Assembly: GCA_046704825.1 (NCBI GenBank)
Contig: JBJKRE010000314.1
Span: 1 to 30,368 of the forward strand
Origin: CAVRTJ01 sp046704825
Lineage (GTDB): Bacteria > Acidobacteriota > UBA4820 > DSQY01
Reading direction: 5' to 3'
Length of the DNA: 30,368 nt
Shown here: positions 1-7,540 of the stretch, piece after piece
Numbering within the stretch: position 1 is the stretch's first letter
Layout of the letters: every line of letters starts with the position of its first letter
Translations under genes and position numbers: made by a program
The notes under the pieces: model-generated
The model's database searches: none
The model's input: the letters and a program-made list of their open reading frames with translations, nothing else
What the model was told of the DNA's origin: nothing

Positions 1-34
1 AAGTGTCCGTGTATGCAGATGTAGCGCTCTGGGC

Positions 35-3000
35 TCATGGCGCGCCTCCGGGTTTGAGGAAGACCGCGGCCAGGGGGGGCAGCGTGAGCCAAATGCTGAA
101 CGGCCGCCCGTGGCGCGGTTCGTCGGAGGCCGTCACCGCGCCCAGGTTGCCCACGCCGCTGCCCCCGTACTCTTCGGCATCGCTGTTGAATACCTCGAGC
201 CACCTCCCTCCGCTGTCCACGCCCGCCGCGTAGTCCTGCCGCGGCACCGGGGTGAAGTTGCAGGCCACGACCAGCCTGTCTTCAGGCTTGAGGCCCTTTC
301 TCTCGAATATGAGCACGCTGTTCTCCGAGTCGTTACAGTCGATCCAGTCGAAGCCCCCTTCGCCGCAGTCCATTTCGTGGAGAGCCGGTTCACTGCGGTA
401 GAGCCGGTTGAGCCGCTGAACGGCAAGCCTCACGCCCCTGTGCATGGGACCGTCGAGAAGGTGCCAGTCCAGGCTCCTCTCATGTGACCACTCCCGCTCC
501 TGCCCGAACTCGCCGCCCATAAAAAGGAGTTTCTTGCCCGTCTGTGCGTACATGAGGGCCAGGAGCAGCCGCAGGTTGGCGAAGCGCTGCCACGCGTCCC
601 CCGGCATCTTGTTCACGAGCGAACCTTTGCCGTAGACCACCTCGTCGTGAGACAGGGAGAGAACGAAGTTCTCGTACCCCGCGTACATGTTCCGGAACGT
701 GAGCTGGTTGTGGTGGTAGCGGCGGTGGACGGGGTCGTGCCTGAAGTACTCCAGGGTGTCGTGCATCCACCCCATGTCCCACTTGAGCCCGAAACCGAGG
801 CCGCCGACGTAGGTTGGTTTGGAGACCATCGGCCAGGCCGTCGATTCCTCGGCGATCGTCTGCACGTCGGGATAGGCCTGGTAGACCTCGCTGTTGAGCC
901 TCCGTATGAACTCCACGGCCTCCAGATTCTCACGGCCGCCGAAGCGGTTCGGGATCCACTCGCCTCCCTGGCGAGCGTAGTCCAGGTAGAGCATGGACGC
1001 CACGGCATCCACCCTCAGGCCGTCCGCGTGGTAGCGGTCCAGCCAGAAGAGCGCGCTGCTGATCAGGAAGCTCCGCACCTCGTTCCGCCCGTAGTTGAAC
1101 ACCGCACTCTTCCACTCGGGGTGGAGGCCCTGCCGAGGGTCCGAGTGCTCGTAGAGGTGCGTCCCGTCGAAGTAGACCAGGCCGTGCTCGTCGGTGGGAA
1201 AGTGGGACGGGACCCAGTCCAGGATCACCCCGATTCCCGACCGGTGAAGGGCGTCGACCAAGGCCATGAAGTCGGCCGGGCCGCCGTAGCGGCTCGTCGG
1301 CGCAAAGAAGCCAGTGCACTGGTAGCCCCAGGAACCGTAGAAGGGGTGCTCCATGACGGGCATGAATTCCACGTGGGTGAACCCCATTTCCTTGACGTAG
1401 GCGGCCAGCCTCGGGGCCAGCTCACGGTAGCTCAGCATCCGGTCACCGTCTTCGGGCACTCTCATCCAGGAACCGAGGTGGACCTCGTAGATCGACACAG
1501 GCGCCGAGAGGTCCTGCCGTCCGCCCCGGGAAGCCATCCACTCCGCGTCTCCCCATCGGTAGTCCAGGTCGCGGATGACGGAGGCCGTCTTGGGGGGCAG
1601 TTCGGCCGAGAAGGCGAACGGGTCCGCCTTCTCCACGGTGTAGCCGTTGTAGGTGGACGCGATGCGGTATTTGTAGCGCTGCCCTTCGCGCGCCTCCGGC
1701 ACAAAAGCGGTCCATATGCCCGAATCGCCCCGCGGCTCGAGGGGCAGGCTCTCCCGGTCCCAGCCGTTGAAATCCCCGACCACGGTTACCGAGCGGGCGT
1801 TCGGCGCCCATACGGCGAAGTGCGTCCCCTCGGCGCCGTTCCACGTGGCCCTGTGCGCCCCCATCTTCCGGTAGAGCCTGAAATGCGACCCTTCGTTGAA
1901 GAGGAAGAGGTCTTCCTCCGTCGGTTCGAGCTCGGATGCATCCGGCATGTGCGTGCTCCCTTCGGTGCCTGCCGCTTCCCTCTCGGGACCAGCCGCGGCC
2001 ACAGACCCGCTCTCGGTCCCTCCGGTCCCGTTGAGGCGGCTCAGTGCGCGCCTCACCACGACGTTCGCCTCCGCCTCGTCGAGACCCAGCCGGAGCTTCC
2101 GCCGCCAGCTCGGCCTCGCCTCTCCCATGCCCGGCCAGTTCTGCTGACGCGTCTCGCCCCAGAGGTCTTCGAGGGCGACCACCAGGTAGCCCGCCCGGCT
2201 GGTTCTCAGGTCCTCGAGCAATCCGCACAGGACTTCGTGCACCTCGCGCCCGGGATCGGCGGACGTGTCGATGGCCAGGCTCTCCAGGACCTCTTTCCGC
2301 ATGGTCCTCCTGCGCGCCGCTTCGTCGTCACGTTGGTCGTCCTCTAGCAGGCCGAGCTCCTGCCGTTCGACGAGGTCCAGCCCCCGCCAGAAGGCGGCGA
2401 AGGACGGGAGATCGTGCGTGCCCAGCTGCGCCAGGCACCCCCCCGGAACCGACCGCGCAGGCCTCTCTCCCGGTTCCGGCGTCTGGAACTGGAACACCCA
2501 GGTGCGGCTCACGCCGCTCCGGTCCATGGCCTGCCGCACGGCGCGCGGCACCGTTCCGAGATCCTCGCCCACCAGGGCCGCACGGTGCCGATGCGATTCC
2601 AGGCGGAGCAACGCATACAGGACATCCGAAGGATAGACCACGTAGGCGCCCTCCACGGCCTCGAACCCGTCCGGCACCCAGAACAGCCGGTGGAGCCCCA
2701 TTATGTGGTCGATCCTGACCAGGTCGGCGTACCGCATGGTGCCGGCCAGCGAGGCTCTGAAGTGCTCGAGGCCCTCGCCGCGGAGTCCTGCGGGGCTCAG
2801 CGGCGGGAAGCCCCAGTTCTGCCCCCCCGAGAAGAAGTCGTCCGGCGGCGCCCCCACGGCGACGCCGCTCGCATAAAGGGCTCGCCGCTGCCACGTGTCG
2901 AACCCGTCGGGATGTGTCCCCAGAGGGTGGTCGAGATTCAGCAGAACGGAATGCTCGCCGGCCTTCCGCCGGACGGCGGCCAGCTGTTCGTGCGCCGCGA

Positions 3001-4117
3001 ACTGTGCGTAAAGGTGGTAGAGGACGGCGCCGGGATCCACGTCCCCGTCGACGATCTGTCCGGTGCGGAGCCGACCTAGCCATTGCCGCCAGCCCCTCCC
3101 CTGCCGCTCCGTGGCGGCCCGGAAGCGCCCGTAGGCCGTGAGGTCCGGCGTTTCGCGAACAAAAGCCTCGAAGGCCTCCCTTCGCCCGGGGACGCCGTCA
3201 ACGGCGCGCGCAAGCCTCTCCATCACCTTCCGCTTGACACCCGTAATCGCGCGGTAGTCCACGAATTCGTCCCTGGCCACCCTCTCCAGGAGCGCGCGAA
3301 CCTCACCGCTCTCCAGCAGGCCGGTCGCCTCGGAACAGCGCGCGAACTCGGGCAGGCTCTCAAGATGCACGTAGAATTCGTTCAGGAACCTCAGGCTGGC
3401 CGGTGAATAGGGGCTCGGCGCGAGGATACCGTCCAGGAACGAGGCGTGCAGGGGAAGGGTCGCGGCGACGGAGCCTCCGGTTTCTGCCACGAAGTCCACA
3501 AGGCGCTCCAGCGACTCGAAATCGCCGGTCGGCACGGCCCCGGTCCCCTTCAGTCCGTACAGCGGCGCGAACTCCCCCGTCCGCGGTGCGCCCGCCTGGG
3601 GAGGGTGCGCGAACGCCCTGGGGGGTGCAGACAGGACCCGTCCCTCTGTCTTCGACGACCCCGCCAGGACCTCGATCGTGTGATATCCGGCGGGGACGGC
3701 TCCATCCAGTTTCACACCGAGGTGGTGATAGGTCATTCCTTCGAAGGATTCGGAACGGCCGGCCGCCTCGCCGGTGTCCATCCTCCCGGACACCTCCCTC
3801 CCCGACTCCAGGAGCAGGCGGTAACGGAGGGTCCTTCCGGCCATCCTCTCCGGCAGGGTCAGCCGGACGACTGCTCGAGTTCCGGCTGACGTCACCGAGA
3901 CGGGAGCCACGAGTCGCCCGAGATCCTGCGCCTTCCCATCGCGCACGAAGGCCTCGGCCTGTCCGGTCTTTCCGACCGGTACGCCCAACCCGGCCAGGAT
4001 GGCTTCCACGGCGTCCGGCGAGGCCGCATGCATGGAGCCGTCCAGGCCCTTGTACCGGGCCTGCACTCCGCATGCGGAAGCCAGCCTTTCGAGCGTCCTG
4101 GGCAGCTTTTTCGTCAT
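35..4117 (-). CDS. malQ-glgB: Fused 4-alpha-glucanotransferase (GH77) and 1,4-alpha-glucan branching enzyme (GH13), 1360 aa
   Basis: The protein joins two normally separate glucan enzymes. Residues ~1-690 are MalQ of the long type, with a ~190-residue N-terminal beta domain before the GH77 barrel. Visible motifs are SPYSPASLRFLN, the nucleophile in RIDHIMGLHRLFW (~D470), the acid/base Glu in LVGEDLGTVP, and QLGTHDLPSF. A Gly/Ala/Glu-rich linker (~695-735) follows. GlgB begins with a CBM48 (VWAPNARSVTVVGDFNGWD), then a GH13 barrel with DWVPSH, nucleophile GLRVDAV (~1037), acid/base TIAEES (~1089) and LSHDE (~1157). Both catalytic sets look intact. The ATG overlaps the upstream stop by 4 bp (ATGA), so translation is probably coupled to the treS-mak gene. 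MalQ would disproportionate linear maltodextrins and GlgB would add alpha-1,6 branches to the GlgE product. The family assignments are confident; that one polypeptide does both jobs is inferred from the uninterrupted frame. Confidence 0.95.
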   Translation of the reverse strand: MTKKLPRTLERLASACGVQARYKGLDGSMHAASPDAVEAILAGLGVPVGKTGQAEAFVRDGKAQDLGRLVAPVSVTSAGTRAVVRLTLPERMAGRTLRYRLLLESGREVSGRMDTGEAAGRSESFEGMTYHHLGVKLDGAVPAGYHTIEVLAGSSKTEGRVLSAPPRAFAHPPQAGAPRTGEFAPLYGLKGTGAVPTGDFESLERLVDFVAETGGSVAATLPLHASFLDGILAPSPYSPASLRFLNEFYVHLESLPEFARCSEATGLLESGEVRALLERVARDEFVDYRAITGVKRKVMERLARAVDGVPGRREAFEAFVRETPDLTAYGRFRAATERQGRGWRQWLGRLRTGQIVDGDVDPGAVLYHLYAQFAAHEQLAAVRRKAGEHSVLLNLDHPLGTHPDGFDTWQRRALYASGVAVGAPPDDFFSGGQNWGFPPLSPAGLRGEGLEHFRASLAGTMRYADLVRIDHIMGLHRLFWVPDGFEAVEGAYVVYPSDVLYALLRLESHRHRAALVGEDLGTVPRAVRQAMDRSGVSRTWVFQFQTPEPGERPARSVPGGCLAQLGTHDLPSFAAFWRGLDLVERQELGLLEDDQRDDEAARRRTMRKEVLESLAIDTSADPGREVHEVLCGLLEDLRTSRAGYLVVALEDLWGETRQQNWPGMGEARPSWRRKLRLGLDEAEANVVVRRALSRLNGTGGTESGSVAAAGPEREAAGTEGSTHMPDASELEPTEEDLFLFNEGSHFRLYRKMGAHRATWNGAEGTHFAVWAPNARSVTVVGDFNGWDRESLPLEPRGDSGIWTAFVPEAREGQRYKYRIASTYNGYTVEKADPFAFSAELPPKTASVIRDLDYRWGDAEWMASRGGRQDLSAPVSIYEVHLGSWMRVPEDGDRMLSYRELAPRLAAYVKEMGFTHVEFMPVMEHPFYGSWGYQCTGFFAPTSRYGGPADFMALVDALHRSGIGVILDWVPSHFPTDEHGLVYFDGTHLYEHSDPRQGLHPEWKSAVFNYGRNEVRSFLISSALFWLDRYHADGLRVDAVASMLYLDYARQGGEWIPNRFGGRENLEAVEFIRRLNSEVYQAYPDVQTIAEESTAWPMVSKPTYVGGLGFGLKWDMGWMHDTLEYFRHDPVHRRYHHNQLTFRNMYAGYENFVLSLSHDEVVYGKGSLVNKMPGDAWQRFANLRLLLALMYAQTGKKLLFMGGEFGQEREWSHERSLDWHLLDGPMHRGVRLAVQRLNRLYRSEPALHEMDCGEGGFDWIDCNDSENSVLIFERKGLKPEDRLVVACNFTPVPRQDYAAGVDSGGRWLEVFNSDAEEYGGSGVGNLGAVTASDEPRHGRPFSIWLTLPPLAAVFLKPGGAP

Positions 4118-4806
4118 GGTTCCGTTTCCACGAGCCAGCGAATCCCGGTGAGCGGGATGTCCACCCAGCCGGGGCGGTTGTTCAGTTCGTAGCCGAGTTC
4201 GTACACCGCCTTGTCGAGCAGGTACAGCCCAAGTAAGACGCCGGCCGTGTCCTCATCCACCGCCAGTGCGGGCGACTCCCCGGCGGTTTCCATGTAGCTG
4301 CGCAGGAACTCACCGCTGACCGTGGTGTACCAGAAGTCTGCCCATCCCCTGGCCGCCTCTTCCCGGCCCCGCTCGATCATGCCGAGCTCGACCTGCTGTT
4401 TGACGGCGTGGTAGGCCGCGTAGTGGAAGGACCGGAGCATGCCCGCCACATCCCGGAACGGGGATCTCTTCAGCTTCCTCTCCGCCAGGCTCCTTGCCGG
4501 CTCGCCCTCGAAGTCGATGATCACGAAATCTTTGCCCGTGTTGAGCACCTGGCCGAGATGGAAATCTCCGTGGCACCGGATTCGCCCGGCGTCCACCCTG
4601 CCGGAAAGAAGCCGCCTGTAGCGGTCCTGGACCGCCTTGTCGTACCCCAGAACCTTGTCGGCCATGGCCTTGAGCCCCCCCGGCAGTCCGCCTTTCCTGT
4701 CCGACAGCAGATCGAAGGTCTGCCTGGCGAGGTTGCGCATGGACTGGTACAGGGAACGCTGGTAGAGCGTCGTGAAGGGTTCGGCCTGGAATGCCGGGTC
4801 CTCGAA
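4114..4806 (-). pseudogene. C-terminal catalytic lobe of maltokinase, cut off from treS by an in-frame TAG
   Basis: This stretch continues the treS-mak reading frame after the TAG at 4807-4809, with no frameshift. Directly after the stop it reads FEDPAFQAEPFTTLYQRSL and then YQSMRNLARQ, which is the normal continuation of fused maltokinases. It holds the kinase catalytic loop (CHGDFHLGQVLN) and the metal-binding segment (VIIDFEGEPARS), so the fragment contains the active site but lacks the ATP-binding N-lobe. The first ATG (4738-4740) opens a 208-aa frame but has no Shine-Dalgarno sequence before it, so independent initiation looks weak. The end overlaps the malQ-glgB start by 4 bp. It may be a recent nonsense mutation, a sequencing error, or a site of readthrough. 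The absence of other lesions argues that it is recent or artefactual. Confidence 0.8.
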
Positions 4807-7491
4807 CTAGGAAGCGAGCGCGATGTGCATCTCTGCGGTGCGGATGCCCAGCAGGCGGGCCGACTCGATGTAGGCGCCGACGAGGTCGACCGACTCCTGC
4901 TCGACCTCCCCCGAACTCCTCTCCAGGAGCGGCCGCCTGTCGCGGTAACCCTCCGGCGGCCCCGACGCAAAGGCCGGACGCGTCAGTATCCTCTCGAAGA
5001 AGTGCGCCAGCACGTGGAGGGTGTAGGTCCAGGCGTCCCCATGGTTCTTGACGTATCCGTGCAGAACCCCCACCGTCATGGGCGTGTGCTTGCGCACTTC
5101 GTAGGTGATCTGCGCGGCCAGCGGAGGAGAGTGCCGAAAGCCCGCCTTCTCGGTGAGGTATCGGCCGATCTCCAGTTCGGGGTTTTCGCCGCTCTCCAGT
5201 TTCCTGTAGAGCTTGAGTATGAAGGCCTCGCCGTAGATGATCGAGGTGTTGCTCTGCTCGGCGCCGAAGACTTCCGCTCGGTAGTCTTCGACGAGCCCCT
5301 TCATGCGGCCGTTGATCCTCATGTTCCTCTCGGTGGCCAGCTCCCCCGTGCCGCCCTCGAGACGGCGCTTCCTCGAGAAGAGGTCCAGGAGACGGCGCGG
5401 CAGGGCCTGGCTGTAGACGGCGTCGTAGAGCAGACCTCGGCCGCCCTTTCCCGGCAGATCGAGCCAGCAGATGGCCGCCGCCGGGTGGGATTCGTAGAGG
5501 TCCTGCCCGTCCTGGCCCTGAAGGAAGGCCACGGGCAGCGAGTACGTTTCCGGCTCTCCGTCCTGGTACTCAACGTCCAGGAGGGCCAGGGCGGACCTGT
5601 CACCGCGGGCGCGCCCCTGAAACCAGATCACGTCCCTGATCGACACATCTGAAATGGTTCGCGACTTCCCTCCGAACCACCGGCATCCGGGGAGGAAGCG
5701 CGGAAGAACCCGCTCCAGGCGGCGCGCGGTCCTGCCCTTGAGAATGCCGTCCCATCCGTTGCGCGCAACGGACACGACAGGGAGTTCCGTTTCCGCCTGC
5801 CTGTGAGAGGGCACCTCGGCCGGAACAGGCGCTTCCAGTTCGAACCAGTAGAAGCCGTACGGGTTGAGGGCCAGGCAGTAGGGGCAGTCCCTGACGCGGG
5901 CGAATCGCGTCCTGCCGAAGAGTTCCACCGGCGTGAAGCCCTCGTACCCGGTCAATTCGATCTCTGCCTGCTGAGCGTGCCTCGACAGGTTCGCGACCAC
6001 GAGAATCGACTTGCCCTCGTGGCTGCGGAGGTACGCGAGAACCTTGTGGTTCTGGGGGAAGAGGAACTCGAAGGCGCCCCACCCGAAGGCCGGATGCTGG
6101 TTGCGCATGGCGATGAGCCGCTTCATGAACCACCACAGGGAATTGGGGTTGCCCTGCTGGGCCTCGACGTTCACGGCGGCGTAGTGGTGGTTCTGGTCGA
6201 GGATGAGAGGCAGAAATAGTCGCTGGGGATTGGCGCCCGAGAACCCCCCGTTTCGGTCCGCGCTCCACTGCATGGGCGTGCGTACGCCGTCCCGGTCGCC
6301 CAGGAAGATGTTGTCGCCCATACCGATCTCGTCCCCGTAGTAGAGGACCGGCGTACCCGGGAGCGACAGGAGCAGCGCGTTGAGCAGTTCGATCTTCCTC
6401 CGGTCGTTGCCGAGCAGGGGGGCCAGCCTGCGCCGGATCCCGATGTTGATGCGGGCCTGAGGGTCCGCCGCGTAGGCCCTGTACATGTGGCTCCGCTCCT
6501 CGTCCGTGACCATCTCGAGTGTGAGTTCGTCGTGGTTCCGCAGAAAGATGGCCCACTGGCAGTCAGCCGGTATCCTGGGCGTCTGTTCGAGGATGTCTAC
6601 CAGCGTGAACCTGTCCTCCGTGCTCAGGGACATGAAGAGCCTCGGCATGAGGGGGAAGTGGAAGTTCATGTGGCACTCGTCCCCTTCCCCGAAATAGGCC
6701 GCGGCGTCCTCGGACCACTGGTTCGCCTCCGCCAGCAGCATCCTGTCCCGGAAATTCGCGTCCACGTGCGCCCTGAGTTCTTTCAGGAACACGTGGGTCT
6801 CGGGCAGGTTTTCGCAGTTCGTACCCTCTCGCTCGAACAGGTATGGAACGGCGTCGAGCCGCATGCCGTCCACCCCCATGCCGAACCAGAAGTCCACGAC
6901 CTTGAGGATGGAGCGGCGGACCTCGGGGTTGTCGAAGTTGAGATCCGGCTGGTGGCTGTAGAACCTGTGCCAGTAGTAGGCTTCCGCCACGGGGTCCCAG
7001 GCCCAGTTCGAGCTTTCGAAGTCGGGAAAGATGATCCGGGTCCCGGCGTACCGCTCGCGGGTTTCGCTCCATACGTAGAAATTGCGCCACCGGCTCCGAG
7101 GCGGCGCCTTTCGAGCGCGCTGGAACCAGGGGTGCTGGTCCGACGTGTGGTTGATGACCAGCTCCGTGATCACCTTGAGCCCCCGTTTGTGGGCCTCGCC
7201 GAGGAACCGCCTGAAATCGCGGAGGGTTCCGTAGTCGGGGTTGACGTTGAAATAGTCCGCGATGTCGTATCCGCCGTCCTTGAGCGGAGAGGGGTAGAAG
7301 GGAAGCAGCCAGAGGGCCGTCACACCCAGGTCGCGCAGGTAGTCCAGCTTCTCGGTCAGGCCCGCGAAATCGCCGGAACCATCGCCGTCCGAATCCTTGA
7401 ACGCCCTTACGTGCAGTTCGTAGATGACCGCACTTTTGTACCACCGGGGGGATCTCGCCTGGCCTCCTTCATCTCTCGCGCTCCTCGGCAT
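4807..7491 (-). CDS. treS: Trehalose synthase (GH13) with the N-lobe of a fused maltokinase, ended by a premature TAG; 894 aa
   Basis: TreS interconverts trehalose and maltose. The N-terminal ~550 residues are a GH13 barrel starting with WYKSAVIYELHVRAF. They carry the four conserved regions: TELVINHTSDQHPWF, nucleophile GMRLDAVPYLF (~D213), acid/base LLAEANQWSED (~E255) and FLRNHDELTLEM (~320). Residues ~590-894 are the start of a maltokinase (Pep2/Mak) domain, with GAEQSNTSIIYG and FILKLYRKLE of the N-lobe. The frame ends at TAG 4807-4809 inside the kinase, although the homology continues in frame. I chose the ATG at 7491 because GGAGAGGGG lies 7 nt upstream; an in-frame GTG at 7521 has no ribosome binding site. 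The gene lies 49 nt after glgE. The TreS part should be active as it stands. The kinase would need readthrough or restoration of the codon. Confidence 0.92.
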   Translation of the reverse strand: MPRSARDEGGQARSPRWYKSAVIYELHVRAFKDSDGDGSGDFAGLTEKLDYLRDLGVTALWLLPFYPSPLKDGGYDIADYFNVNPDYGTLRDFRRFLGEAHKRGLKVITELVINHTSDQHPWFQRARKAPPRSRWRNFYVWSETRERYAGTRIIFPDFESSNWAWDPVAEAYYWHRFYSHQPDLNFDNPEVRRSILKVVDFWFGMGVDGMRLDAVPYLFEREGTNCENLPETHVFLKELRAHVDANFRDRMLLAEANQWSEDAAAYFGEGDECHMNFHFPLMPRLFMSLSTEDRFTLVDILEQTPRIPADCQWAIFLRNHDELTLEMVTDEERSHMYRAYAADPQARINIGIRRRLAPLLGNDRRKIELLNALLLSLPGTPVLYYGDEIGMGDNIFLGDRDGVRTPMQWSADRNGGFSGANPQRLFLPLILDQNHHYAAVNVEAQQGNPNSLWWFMKRLIAMRNQHPAFGWGAFEFLFPQNHKVLAYLRSHEGKSILVVANLSRHAQQAEIELTGYEGFTPVELFGRTRFARVRDCPYCLALNPYGFYWFELEAPVPAEVPSHRQAETELPVVSVARNGWDGILKGRTARRLERVLPRFLPGCRWFGGKSRTISDVSIRDVIWFQGRARGDRSALALLDVEYQDGEPETYSLPVAFLQGQDGQDLYESHPAAAICWLDLPGKGGRGLLYDAVYSQALPRRLLDLFSRKRRLEGGTGELATERNMRINGRMKGLVEDYRAEVFGAEQSNTSIIYGEAFILKLYRKLESGENPELEIGRYLTEKAGFRHSPPLAAQITYEVRKHTPMTVGVLHGYVKNHGDAWTYTLHVLAHFFERILTRPAFASGPPEGYRDRRPLLERSSGEVEQESVDLVGAYIESARLLGIRTAEMHIALAS

Positions 7492-7540
7492 GTTTCTACC
7501 CCTCTCCAGTAAAGAGTCCACGGCGTCCCGGGGCCTGCGG

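Noticed and set aside
647..2347. A 566-codon plus-strand open frame inside malQ-glgB
   Set aside because: Shadow of the GlgB half; no recognisable domains or ribosome binding site.
4114..4740. The 208-codon frame as an independent small gene
   Set aside because: Its ATG lacks a ribosome binding site, and similarity to maltokinase continues upstream through the TAG in the same frame, so it is the back part of treS-mak.
4807..4809. Genome-wide recoding of TAG as a sense codon
   Set aside because: TAG ends the M16 peptidase (17201-17203) and the MFS exporter (18937-18939) exactly where those families should end, so TAG is a working stop here.
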